Shown here: piece after piece, positions 44,868-52,346 of the stretch
Position numbering within the stretch: position 1 is the first letter of the stretch
Layout of the letters: every line of letters starts with the position of its first letter
NCBI GenBank assembly: GCA_910577835.1
Contig: CAJTOU010000019.1
Span: forward strand, 1-58,960
Length of the DNA stretch: 58,960 bases
Reading direction: 5' to 3'
From: an uncultured Lachnospiraceae bacterium
GTDB taxonomy: Bacteria; Bacillota_A; Clostridia; Lachnospirales; Lachnospiraceae
The notes under the pieces: generated by a model
What the model was told of the DNA's origin: nothing
Seen by the model: the letters and a program-made list of their open reading frames with translations, nothing else
The model's database searches: none
Made by a program: the position numbers and the translations under genes

Positions 44868-46550
44868 AGGAAGATTATCCATATTTTTCATTCCATGAAT
44901 AAAAGCGCCTTCTGTAATATTTATAAATTCAACAGTATTTTCTGTACAAATTCGCTGTTCAATCCATTTTCGGTAGGAATTTAAAGGCTGTGAGGTCTGT
45001 ACCTCATTGCCATGAAGGTCCAAAATGGTTAATGGAGCGGACAGAGAAGCGGTGTCTGTATCTGCGGACAGTGAAAAACCATGTGTCTTATTCTGGGGAA
45101 AGGATAAATCCAGTCCAACTGTAATCAGCTTTTTACAGCCGAAACGTATTGCAAAGTCAACTGCAAGTGTTGATACAGAGCCTCCGGTGGAAAACAAAGT
45201 ATAATTGTTTTGTCTGGCAATTTGTTCACTGGCATCAAAACCGCTCTGATATGCAATGTATTTTTTCCCCTGAAATACTTTAACTGCACCACAGGAAGCT
45301 GTGGACAGATAGATAAGGCGAGAGTGGGTTTCGGGAATATTGTTCAGTTGACGGAATAAAGAGGCCTGCGAATCTGAAATCATTACATAATCAGGAATGA
45401 CATCTAGTGAAAGCAGTTTTCGGTAAACTGTACCAGCACATATTGTTATGGTATCTGGATGACAGGAGAGACAGCGCTTGATATTTTCAAGCTTTGTCTC
45501 AGCGCTTGGGCCGCCTCCAATATAGATTACATTTTTATTCTGAAAGTTTAATTTTATGGAATCGACAGATTCATCCTTTTGCTGCTGGTTATAATAAAAA
45601 TTTTCCTTCAAAAGCTGTGCCTGTTCATGTGTAGTGCTCAGACTGATAAAATAATTTTTTAAGGAATCTTTGACAGGTCCTTCCTTTAAGGTAAGCAATG
45701 TAGGATAATGTACAAGCAGTTCTTCGTTTTCAGAAGAAAGAAAGCCTCCAAGCTGATGAAAATCAGGAAGGTAGGAAATACGGGCACGTGTACAGGTCAG
45801 AATATAGTTCAGATTTATATATCGAAAGGCGGCGCCTAAAATATTTATATCTGCCTCCAGTACTGTAACATGGTAGCGCTGGTCTTTTTGCAGAAGTCCG
45901 GTGATATGATATCCAAGTCCCATTCCGGCGACTGTATATTGAAATATATTGTCCAGTCCATAAGAATCTGCAAAAAGCTTGCCTTCCTTTTGAGGGTTCT
46001 GATTGGAATGAAAGTAGTAGAAGTGCTCATTCTGTTTTTTATTTAGGGTGAGACAGCCATTGTTCGTTGGCTCTATCAGGTAATTTTCGGCAAAAAATTG
46101 AGCTTCGGCAGAGGAAGAGTCAGAAATTGCCTGATACCAGTTATTTAATGCTTTTGATACTTTCGGACAGTCTACGCAGTTTTTATCTGAAAGCAGATGA
46201 ATATTTTCTGTAAAGAAGTCCTTTTGAGGAAAAGAAAGATTGGATAAAACAGCTCCCTGAAGTTCATAAAAGGAAGGAAGCAGATGTATTTCCAAAATAT
46301 CTCCCAGAAGAACATAGTTGCAGTCTGTTTGTGCCTTTAACATATCTTGAAGATAAGAAAGCAGATTTGAGGTTACAGTTTCGTCAAAAACTTCAGCAGA
46401 TATGGTAAAAAACTCCTTTAGAGAAGCAGTAAGAGAATAGAGATTGTGTGAAGTTTTCCAGAAATACTGTTTTCTGATATTCTGAATGGTTTCTTCTGTG
46501 ATGTTGATAAGAAGATTTAGTTTTTGTGATAATATGGATAAATCGGTCAT
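44862..46550 (-). CDS. maf: Maf flagellin glycosyltransferase (motility accessory factor, DUF115)
   Basis: This 562-residue protein has the central MAF_flag10/DUF115 domain. VIYIGGGPSAETKLENIKR sits near residue 335, followed by ITICAGTVYRKLLSLDVIPDYVMISDSQ, YIAYQSGF, LFSTGGSVSTLAVDFAIRFGCKKLITVGLDLSFPQNKTHGF and a basic C-terminal helical part. Maf proteins attach pseudaminic or legionaminic acid to Ser/Thr of flagellin in the cytoplasm. The pseC/pseG neighbours supply the sugar, and flagellins are encoded on both sides. AAGGGA six bases upstream supports the start. Expression is probably from the sigma-A promoter at 46620-46648. Confidence 0.9.
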   Translation of the reverse strand: MTDLSILSQKLNLLINITEETIQNIRKQYFWKTSHNLYSLTASLKEFFTISAEVFDETVTSNLLSYLQDMLKAQTDCNYVLLGDILEIHLLPSFYELQGAVLSNLSFPQKDFFTENIHLLSDKNCVDCPKVSKALNNWYQAISDSSSAEAQFFAENYLIEPTNNGCLTLNKKQNEHFYYFHSNQNPQKEGKLFADSYGLDNIFQYTVAGMGLGYHITGLLQKDQRYHVTVLEADINILGAAFRYINLNYILTCTRARISYLPDFHQLGGFLSSENEELLVHYPTLLTLKEGPVKDSLKNYFISLSTTHEQAQLLKENFYYNQQQKDESVDSIKLNFQNKNVIYIGGGPSAETKLENIKRCLSCHPDTITICAGTVYRKLLSLDVIPDYVMISDSQASLFRQLNNIPETHSRLIYLSTASCGAVKVFQGKKYIAYQSGFDASEQIARQNNYTLFSTGGSVSTLAVDFAIRFGCKKLITVGLDLSFPQNKTHGFSLSADTDTASLSAPLTILDLHGNEVQTSQPLNSYRKWIEQRICTENTVEFINITEGAFIHGMKNMDNLPL

Positions 46551-46619
46551 AACATTCCCTTCTTTTTGTCTTAAATAATAAGCTCTGCAAGCAGACAGAT
46601 AATTTTGATATTTTCTGCA

Positions 46620-46648
46620 ATTTTAGCATAAATCTTTCTACAAGTAAA
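46620..46648 (-). promoter_or_regulatory. Sigma-A promoter for maf
   Basis: On the minus strand TTTACT (46648-46643), a 17-base spacer and TAAAAT (46625-46620), with TG one base before the -10 box, make a fair vegetative promoter 70 bases before the maf start. Confidence 0.65.
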
Positions 46649-46724
46649 TGAAAAACATAAAATCTTATATTCAAAAGATTTTTCAATGGATTATTATAAT
46701 ATAAAATTAATAAGGAGAAAATGG

Positions 46725-47426
46725 ATGAAATCAAAAGAACGAATTTTTGACTATGTAAAGCTTCTGGATGATGTAAAAAAGCGTTCCAATAAAAATCAGT
46801 CACAAATCAGTGAGGAACTGGGATGTACAACGATACATACCTCTAATGTAAAACGTCAGAAATCCAGCTTTTCTATGGAAAAAATTATAAAGCTAATAAA
46901 CAGCGGCGAGTATTGTTTAGATGATTATATTAAGCAGGAGAGAAAAACAGAGATTTCAGACTATGGCTTTCACAATGAAAATTTTAGCGGGATTTCTCAG
47001 GAAGTGGTCAAGGTCTTTCAGGAATTTATGCAGTGTTATATACAAATCAATCAAAAACAACAGCAGACAAGAAAGGAATATACAAATGAGGAGCTTGCGA
47101 GGCTTGCCGGAGAAAAAATACACAGGATAAGAATAGAGAGGGGAATCAGAGCAGATATAATGGCAAAAGAACTTGATATGAAAGAGGGTTCGTATCGAAA
47201 TATGGAAAATGGAAACGCCGGAACCACCATGGACAATTATGCAAAAATAGCGAAAATACTGAATGTTCCCATAAGCGAGATATTTGAAGATGTACTGGAA
47301 AATAAAAAGCCCATGATTGAATATAGAATGAGACAGATGTTTGAAGGACTGACAAAAGAAGAGATGGAGAAATACAGTGAGATGATAGAAGAACTTATTC
47401 AGATTATCACAAAATATTCAAATTAA
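46725..47426 (+). CDS. Two-domain XRE-type regulator, paralogue of the protein at 6021
   Basis: About 233 residues from the ATG at 46725 (MKSKERIFDYVKLLDDVKKR), with AAGGAG seven bases upstream. Two HTH domains are visible: about residues 18-62 (SQISEELGCTTIHTSNVKRQKSS) and about 125-180 (IRADIMAKELDMKEGSYRNMEN). A helical linker joins them and a Glu-rich C-terminal helix follows. It is divergent from maf, with starts 174 bases apart, and precedes a bidirectional terminator. Given the position it could control maf or flagellin glycosylation, perhaps together with the paralogue beside the Spo0A-like system. Direct evidence for that is lacking. Confidence 0.8.
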   Translation: MKSKERIFDYVKLLDDVKKRSNKNQSQISEELGCTTIHTSNVKRQKSSFSMEKIIKLINSGEYCLDDYIKQERKTEISDYGFHNENFSGISQEVVKVFQEFMQCYIQINQKQQQTRKEYTNEELARLAGEKIHRIRIERGIRADIMAKELDMKEGSYRNMENGNAGTTMDNYAKIAKILNVPISEIFEDVLENKKPMIEYRMRQMFEGLTKEEMEKYSEMIEELIQIITKYSN

Positions 47427-47563
47427 TTTTACCTGATAATTGATATTGGACTGAAATATGATAAGTATAAGTCTGACCTGATTCTTGAACCAATAAAGGA
47501 AATGGGAAAGCTGTTAAGGAAGTGAATATAAAGCATAAAACTGTAAAACATTATATTAAAAGA

Positions 47564-47597
47564 GCTGTCATAAAATAAAAATCTATTTTATGACAGC
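47564..47597. terminator. Bidirectional terminator between regulator and short flagellin genes
   Basis: GCTGTCATAAAATA (47564-47577) and TATTTTATGACAGC (47584-47597) form a perfect 14-bp stem with a 6-base loop. It is flanked by A-rich and T-rich DNA and lies between two convergent genes. Confidence 0.88.
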
Positions 47598-47613
47598 CTT
47601 TCTTATAAGTTTA

Positions 47614-47638
47614 TGCAGTCAGCTTTCAGTCGGCTGCA
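47614..47638. repeat. 25-base palindromic repeat, copy 1
   Basis: TGCAGTCAGCTTTCAGTCGGCTGCA forms a hairpin and is one of four related palindromes (see also 48454, 51732 and 51763). It is 9 bases beyond the end of the short flagellin gene. Confidence 0.65.
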
Positions 47639-47646
47639 TATTGCAT

Positions 47647-48402
47647 TTACTGGAACAGTCTAAGTATTGAAGCTTCACTTTCAGCCTGTGCTTTGATATT
47701 GAAAATACGATACTTGTCAAGAACTTCATTCTTTTTCTGTTCAGTTACTTCTTTTGCATAATCAGTATCTTCAATTTTGCTCTTTGAAGCAGTAGTATTA
47801 TATGCACTGTAATCATTTATATTGATTGTGTGAGTCAGAGCGTTTGACTGCGCTCCAAGACTGCTTCTGGCATCACTCACTTTTTTGATGGCATCGTCAA
47901 TATCTTTGATATTGAAGTTGCCAGTTACGTTATAATCTGCAATTCCCAAAGATTCCAATGTAGAGTTTACCATTTGAATCTTCATTCCGCCTCCCTGCGG
48001 ATTTGTTGCAAGATTAAGGTCAGCCATACTTCCGTCAAGAAGCTTCATGGTATTAAAGGATGTGCCTTTTGCGACATCCTGAATAGACTGCTTTAAGCCG
48101 TCTATTTCCTGCTGCATGGAACGGATATCGCCTGATGAATAAATGGCAGTATTAGAAGCCTGCACGCTTAATTCGCGAATACGCTGCAGAGAATCCTGAA
48201 TAGAAGATAAGCCTCCATCAGCAACTTTTAAAAGGTCCTGCCCTGTCTGGGCATTGGAAGAGCCGACAGAAAGACCTTTTGACTGGCTTTCTAGTTTGTT
48301 TGCTATCGCCATTCCGGCAGCATCATCGGCTGCACTGTTGATTTTTTTTCCACTGACAAGTGCAGTATAGTCTGTTTGAGACTGAATACCTGATATAGCC
48401 AT
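47647..48402 (-). CDS. Short atypical flagellin-like protein, 251 residues
   Basis: The N-terminal half keeps flagellin hallmarks: KINSAADDAAGMAIANKLESQ, the D1 helix QTGQDLLKVADGGLSSIQDSLQRIRELSVQ and GTSFNTMKLLDG. Two parts differ. The D0 start is about 20 residues shorter than in normal flagellin (MAISGIQSQTDYTALVSG). The C-terminus (KKNEVLDKYRIFNIKAQAESEASILRLFQ) replaces the usual AQANQ...LSLL ending. There is no variable domain. It may be a minor filament, a junction protein, or a secreted regulator rather than the main filament subunit. CAAGGAGGAAT precedes the start. It follows the YvyF-like gene after an 86-base gap holding a palindromic hairpin. Confidence 0.82.
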   Translation of the reverse strand: MAISGIQSQTDYTALVSGKKINSAADDAAGMAIANKLESQSKGLSVGSSNAQTGQDLLKVADGGLSSIQDSLQRIRELSVQASNTAIYSSGDIRSMQQEIDGLKQSIQDVAKGTSFNTMKLLDGSMADLNLATNPQGGGMKIQMVNSTLESLGIADYNVTGNFNIKDIDDAIKKVSDARSSLGAQSNALTHTININDYSAYNTTASKSKIEDTDYAKEVTEQKKNEVLDKYRIFNIKAQAESEASILRLFQ

Positions 48403-48453
48403 AATACATTCCTCCTTGATTTTGATTATAGATTTGTTTTGTCAATTGGATTG

Positions 48454-48478
48454 GGCAATCAGCTCTTGGCTGGTTGCC
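48454..48478. repeat. 25-base palindromic repeat, copy 2
   Basis: GGCAATCAGCTCTTGGCTGGTTGCC pairs end to end. It lies between the YvyF-like gene and the short flagellin gene on the same transcript, where it could act as an attenuator or RNA-stability hairpin. Confidence 0.7.
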
Positions 48479-48488
48479 ATGGTATAAG

Positions 48489-49004
48489 TTACTTTTTTGA
48501 AGTATGTGAGGAGCCGGCTTTCTTGGTTTTGGAACTTTTAGATGATTGGGAAGCACCGACATCCTTTTCCTTTTCATTGTTGTAAAAACGCATACTTCCA
48601 GACTGCTTTGGTTTTTCACCCATTTCCGCTACATAAAATGCCTGCCTTAAATCACTTGCCGTGCGTCTGACGCAGTCAGGACAAAAACGTCCATATCGAA
48701 TTGAACAGCCACAACTTTCACATTTTATGTAAAAACTGCTTCCATCTGGAATTTCGACTTTTCCCTCTCTCAACATAAGATTCAAATGCTTCATGGGAAC
48801 ACCAGTCTCGTCTGCGATAACAGCCATAGTGGAAATACCGTGCTCATCAAGATATTTTTTTACTTTTCCAAACTCGTCGTATTCTATGTTTTCGCAAGAA
48901 GAACAGACATACTTTCCGGAACCCCTGTAATAAAGAGAGCTTCCGCATTTGCTGCACTGTACAGGACGGCTTTCCAATATTGCTTTGATGTCAAAATCAT
49001 TCAT
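48489..49004 (-). CDS. Flagellar operon zinc-ribbon protein, YvyF-like (TIGR03826-type)
   Basis: About 171 residues from the ATG at 49004 (MNDFDIKAILESRPVQCSKCG). AGAGGAG eight bases upstream decides against ATG 49010, which would leave two bases. Two CxxC pairs are seen near the start (CSKCG and CSSC), then a winged-helix-like part (ISTMAVIADETGVPMKHLNLMLREGKVEI) and a second zinc knuckle (CESCGCSIRYGRFCPDC). The tail is Ser/Lys-rich and disordered. This order matches the flagellar regulator YvyF found with flgM/flgN in Bacillus. A strong sigma-A promoter is at 49057-49085. It is probably co-transcribed with the short flagellin. Confidence 0.82.
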   Translation of the reverse strand: MNDFDIKAILESRPVQCSKCGSSLYYRGSGKYVCSSCENIEYDEFGKVKKYLDEHGISTMAVIADETGVPMKHLNLMLREGKVEIPDGSSFYIKCESCGCSIRYGRFCPDCVRRTASDLRQAFYVAEMGEKPKQSGSMRFYNNEKEKDVGASQSSKSSKTKKAGSSHTSKK

Positions 49005-49056
49005 GGTCATTACTCCTCTCTTTATAAAATATTTATCGTCATATACTTCAATACAA

Positions 49057-49085
49057 ATTATATAATATAGAAGAATATTTGTCAA
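49057..49085 (-). promoter_or_regulatory. Consensus sigma-A promoter for the YvyF-like gene
   Basis: On the minus strand TTGACA (49085-49080), a 17-base spacer and TATAAT (49062-49057) are a perfect consensus, 53 bases before the start codon. Confidence 0.88.
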
Positions 49086-49105
49086 AAAGAATTAAATAAA
49101 AATTT

Positions 49106-49133
49106 TAAAAATCTGGAAAAATTTTTCCGATTT
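49106..49133 (+). promoter_or_regulatory. Sigma-28 promoter for the FliD-like gene
   Basis: TAAA (49106-49109), a 16-base spacer and TCCGATTT (49126-49133) fit the motility sigma factor consensus in the core CGAT and -35 TAAA. It is divergent from, and 20 bases away from, the sigma-A promoter of the YvyF-like gene. It gives a 130-base leader. Confidence 0.65.
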
Positions 49134-49271
49134 TAAATTGACATTATGAGTGTGATACGATATATTAAAAGTAACAGAATGCAGAGAACGGATTCTCTGT
49201 GGCTTACAGGAGAACAGAGTGTCTGCGGTATGATTTGTGGACAATTTCCTGTGAAACAAGGAGGTGACTAT

Positions 49272-50558
49272 ATGGTAAGCAGTGTATATAACTATTATTT
49301 GTCTACGTATGCAAATAAAGAAGTTTCAAAATATGATACACACAAAAAAAGCGAGCTGAGGGATGTTTATTATTCCATGGTAAAGGTAAATCGCAAGTCC
49401 CCGCTCTATAAGTTTACTAATATGCCGAAAGTGCAGAAGTACGCTATTGATATTAAAGAAACTGCAAGAGCTTTTAAAAATGTTGCAGCTTCCCTTACAA
49501 ATCAAGACGGAAGTATTGCTGGATTTTCGAAAAAAAAGGCGGAATCGGGTAATGAAAATATTGTTTCTGCTGTTTATATAGGGAGTGAAGAAGCAGAAGA
49601 AGGCGCAGGCTTTGATATTTATGTTAAAAATATGGCAAAGCCGCAGGTAAATGTCAGCAATTTTATGAATCCTTCCGAGGTGTCAATAAAGGAGGGAAGC
49701 TATTCCTTTGATTTATCTATCGGGAAATATACGTATGAGTTTTCTTTTGATGTAACGGAAGGCAGAAAGAACAGGGATGTTCAGAAGCAGATTACAAATC
49801 TGATTAACCGTGCGGATATCGGAATTCATGCTTCTGTAAAAGAAGGCTCTTCCGGAGATACAGTGATTGAGATTGTTTCTGATTCCACAGGACTTGGGGA
49901 AAAGAGTGCAGTAAAGACATTTGAAATCCAAAACAATGATAAGAGCGAGTCGGGCGATATTGTAAAAATGATGGGTCTTGACAGAACAGAAATTATGCCG
50001 GAAAATGCAGTTTTTACAATAAACGGAGATGAATATTCAACTGCCGCAAATGTGTTTATATCAAACAATTTCAGAGTCACGCTGAATGGAGAAAGTGGCG
50101 AATCTGAACCGGTGAGAATTGATTTGAAACCGGATTTCGATGCGATGATTGAAAATGTGTCGGAGCTTATTGATGCGTATAATTCGATGATTGATATGGC
50201 GAAATCTCACGCAGATGATTCGGAGAATTCAGATAAGCTGTTGAATGAGATTCAGAGAGTGGCAAATTATTATAAAGACGGTCTGGAGTCTTCGGGATTT
50301 ATGGTCAGGGAAGACGGGTATATTGAGTTGGATGAGTCTCTTTTGGTGCAGTCTGCAGAGGACGGAACACTTAATGATGGTCTGGAGCAGCTCAATTCTT
50401 TAAAAAAAGCGCTGGTCAACAAGTCAAATGATATGTCACTGGACCCAATGAAATATGTAAATAAAAAACTGATTGCATATCCGAATCCGTTGAGGAATTT
50501 TATGAATCCTTATGTTTCTTCGCTGTACAGTGGAATGATGTTTAATGGATTTATATAG
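49272..50558 (+). CDS. FliD-like flagellar filament cap protein
   Basis: About 428 residues from the ATG at 49272 (MVSSVYNYYLSTYANKEVSKYDTHKKSEL). AAGGAGGTGACTAT supports it; the frame is open to 49146 without a site. There is a coiled N-terminus, two beta-rich middle domains, a helical segment (LIDAYNSMIDMAKSHADDSENSDKLLNEI) and an ending YVSSLYSGMMFNGFI. The overall plan fits FliD/HAP2 proteins, though the sequence is divergent and the usual GLDT opening is absent. A sigma-28 promoter and flagellar neighbours support the assignment. It could instead be another hook-associated protein. Confidence 0.7.
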   Translation: MVSSVYNYYLSTYANKEVSKYDTHKKSELRDVYYSMVKVNRKSPLYKFTNMPKVQKYAIDIKETARAFKNVAASLTNQDGSIAGFSKKKAESGNENIVSAVYIGSEEAEEGAGFDIYVKNMAKPQVNVSNFMNPSEVSIKEGSYSFDLSIGKYTYEFSFDVTEGRKNRDVQKQITNLINRADIGIHASVKEGSSGDTVIEIVSDSTGLGEKSAVKTFEIQNNDKSESGDIVKMMGLDRTEIMPENAVFTINGDEYSTAANVFISNNFRVTLNGESGESEPVRIDLKPDFDAMIENVSELIDAYNSMIDMAKSHADDSENSDKLLNEIQRVANYYKDGLESSGFMVREDGYIELDESLLVQSAEDGTLNDGLEQLNSLKKALVNKSNDMSLDPMKYVNKKLIAYPNPLRNFMNPYVSSLYSGMMFNGFI

Positions 50559-50599
50559 TAAAGCGGAAAATTATAACCGGAAAAATTTATTAAAAAGGA

Positions 50600-50628
50600 T
50601 TGACTTTCCATATCCCTTGTGTTATAGT
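50600..50628 (+). promoter_or_regulatory. Sigma-A promoter for the rpmG-secE-nusG-rplKA run
   Basis: TTGACT (50600-50605), a 17-base spacer and TATAGT (50623-50628) stand 87 bases before the rpmG start. This is the only strong promoter seen before rplJ. Confidence 0.8.
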
Positions 50629-50714
50629 AAGTGAGCGATGGAAGAAGTCCTTTTTTTTTGCACATTTTTGTGCAAAAGAAAAACAAACAAAAAATTTTAG
50701 TGGAGGTGGAAGCT

Positions 50715-50864
50715 GTGCGCGTAAAGATTACATTGGCATGTACGGAGTGTAAGCAGCGTAATTACAACATGACAAAGGATAAAAAGACACATCCGGACAG
50801 AATGGAAACAAAAAAGTACTGCAAGTTCTGTAAGTCACACACATTACACAAGGAAACAAAGTAA
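50715..50864 (+). CDS. rpmG: Ribosomal protein L33
   Basis: This 49-residue protein starts at a GTG at 50715 with GGAGG eight bases upstream (MRVKITLACTECKQRNYNMTKDKK). The four-cysteine form (CTEC, CKFC) shows a zinc-binding L33. The position upstream of secE and nusG is conserved in Firmicutes. The protein is part of the large ribosomal subunit. Confidence 0.95.
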   Translation: MRVKITLACTECKQRNYNMTKDKKTHPDRMETKKYCKFCKSHTLHKETK

Positions 50865-50883
50865 TTAAGATGGAGGTAAGGAT

Positions 50884-51165
50884 ATGAGCGAAACTGTATC
50901 AACAGATACAACTCCAGAAGTAGAAAAGACAGAGAAGAAAGAATCAGACAAGACCGTAAAAGCTTCTGATAAAAAATCAAACAACTCTCCAAAAAAGAAG
51001 AGCTGGTTTGCGGGAATGAAGGCTGAATTTAAAAAAGTGGTCTGGCCTGACAGACAGACAGTTATCAAAAGCACAACTGCTGTGGTTCTAGTTTCAGTCT
51101 TTACCAGTGTTCTTGTAAAGGTATCAGATTTGCTTATTCAGGCAGTCCTTGATTTGTTATTATAA
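50884..51165 (+). CDS. secE: Preprotein translocase subunit SecE
   Basis: This 93-residue protein has an acidic/Lys-rich N-terminal tail (about residues 1-40), then the conserved amphipathic stretch WFAGMKAEFKKVVWPDRQTVIKST and one membrane helix near the C-terminus (about 64-90). It is the single-helix SecE of Gram-positive bacteria, which clamps SecY. It starts 19 bases after rpmG with GGAGG and is followed by nusG. Confidence 0.95.
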   Translation: MSETVSTDTTPEVEKTEKKESDKTVKASDKKSNNSPKKKSWFAGMKAEFKKVVWPDRQTVIKSTTAVVLVSVFTSVLVKVSDLLIQAVLDLLL

Positions 51166-51188
51166 TTGTGTAAGGAATGGGTGATTAT

Positions 51189-51728
51189 ATGGAAGAAAAG
51201 GAACAGGATAAAGAAGCAAAATGGTATGTAGTGCATACCTACTCAGGATATGAGAACAAAGTAAAGACTGATATTGAGAAAACAGTTGAAAACAGAAAGC
51301 TTCAGGACCAGATTCTTGAGGTCGCAGTTCCTATGCAGGACACCGTGGAAATGAAAAATGGAGCAAAAAAGCAGGTCGAGAGAAAGTTATTTCCGGGATA
51401 TGTGCTTATCCATATGTTCATGAATGATGATACCTGGTATGTAGTCAGGAATACAAGAGGTGTTACAGGCTTTGTAGGGCCGGGCTCAAATCCGGTTTCA
51501 CTTACAGAGGAGGAAATTAAGGCTTTGGGCATTGATGTTCAGAAAATTGTGGTTGACTTCAAAGTGGGTGATAATGTTACGGTAACAGGCGGCGCGTGGG
51601 AAAATACAGTCGGTGTTATTAAGAGCATTAACGAAAACAAGCAGAGTGTTACGATAACTGTTGATATGTTTGGCAGGGAAACCCCTGTTGAAATTGGATT
51701 TACAGAAGTAAAGAAGATTGATTATTAG
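51189..51728 (+). CDS. nusG: Transcription elongation/antitermination factor NusG
   Basis: About 179 residues from the ATG at 51189 (MEEKEQDKEAKWYVVHTYSGYENKV). An ATG at 51177 adds four residues; GGGTG six bases before 51189 favours the shorter form. An NGN domain (WYVVHTYSGYE, FPGYVLIHM, VRNTRGVTGFVGPG) is followed by a C-terminal KOW domain (FKVGDNVTVTGGAWENTVGVIKSI). It binds RNA polymerase and couples it to ribosome or Rho. Confidence 0.96.
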   Translation: MEEKEQDKEAKWYVVHTYSGYENKVKTDIEKTVENRKLQDQILEVAVPMQDTVEMKNGAKKQVERKLFPGYVLIHMFMNDDTWYVVRNTRGVTGFVGPGSNPVSLTEEEIKALGIDVQKIVVDFKVGDNVTVTGGAWENTVGVIKSINENKQSVTITVDMFGRETPVEIGFTEVKKIDY

Positions 51729-51731
51729 TTG

Positions 51732-51755
51732 GGCAGCCAACCTTCGGTTGGTTGT
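51732..51755. repeat. Palindromic repeat, copy 3 (variant)
   Basis: GGCAGCCAACCTTCGGTTGGTTGT is a UUCG-loop hairpin 4 bases after the nusG stop and is related to the other three palindromes. It stands in tandem with copy 4. Confidence 0.6.
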
Positions 51756-51762
51756 ATAATTA

Positions 51763-51787
51763 GGCAATCAGCTTTCAGCTGGTTGCA
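51763..51787. repeat. 25-base palindromic repeat, copy 4
   Basis: GGCAATCAGCTTTCAGCTGGTTGCA is nearly identical to the copy at 48454, although the two lie in unrelated operons 3.3 kb apart. It is in the leader of rplK, 29 bases before that start. Confidence 0.7.
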
Positions 51788-51815
51788 GCATTCATCAAAT
51801 TTAGGAGGTGCCATT

Positions 51816-52241
51816 ATGGCAAAGAAAGTAGAAGGATATATTAAATTACAGATTGCTGCTGGTAAGGCAACACCGGCACCACCTGTTGGACCGGCACTTG
51901 GTCAGCATGGTGTAAATATTGCTCAGTTTACAAAGGAGTTTAACGCAAGAACAGCAGACCAGGAAGGTATGGTTATTCCTGTTGTAATTACTGTATATGC
52001 AGACAGAAGCTTTAGCTTTATTACAAAGACTCCGCCTGCAGCCGTATTATTAAAGAAGGCATGCAAGATTAAGTCTGGCTCCGCAGTTCCAAACAAGACA
52101 AAAGTAGCTACGATTTCAAAGGCAGAACTTGAGAAAATTGCCGAAACAAAGATGCCAGATTTAAACGCTGCATCTCTTGAGGCTGCCGTAAGCATGATTG
52201 CCGGAACAGCAAGAAGCATGGGCATTGCAATCGAGGAATAA
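51816..52241 (+). CDS. rplK: Ribosomal protein L11
   Basis: 141 residues from the ATG at 51816 (MAKKVEGYIKLQIAAGKATPAPPVGPALGQHG), with TAGGAGGTG ahead; the frame is open to 51729 without support. The PPVGPALGQHGVNI and TPPAAVLLKKA motifs are universal in L11. It binds the GTPase-associated centre of 23S rRNA. Two palindromes precede it and two hairpins separate it from rplA. Confidence 0.97.
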   Translation: MAKKVEGYIKLQIAAGKATPAPPVGPALGQHGVNIAQFTKEFNARTADQEGMVIPVVITVYADRSFSFITKTPPAAVLLKKACKIKSGSAVPNKTKVATISKAELEKIAETKMPDLNAASLEAAVSMIAGTARSMGIAIEE

Positions 52242-52248
52242 TTACAGG

Positions 52249-52320
52249 CCTAAGATATAAAATATCTTAGGCAGATATTGGAAACAGAGAACGTGGGAGG
52301 GGAACAGAAAGGTTCCTCCC
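52249..52320 (+). promoter_or_regulatory. Two hairpins in the rplK-rplA spacer
   Basis: CCTAAGATAT/ATATCTTAGG (52249-52271) is a perfect 10-bp stem. GGGAGGGGAAC/GTTCCTCCC (52295-52320) is a second stem with one bulged G. They may set RNA processing or L1-dependent translational control between the two genes; the latter is known in other bacteria but is not shown here. Confidence 0.5.
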
Positions 52321-52346
52321 GATATTACCACTAGGAGGCTATTGAA

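Noticed and set aside
51923..52225. 100-codon open frame antisense to rplK
   Set aside because: Highly expressed ribosomal genes often leave the reverse frame open because of codon bias; L11 is unmistakable on the plus strand. The same applies to the reverse frame in rplL (55747-56061).
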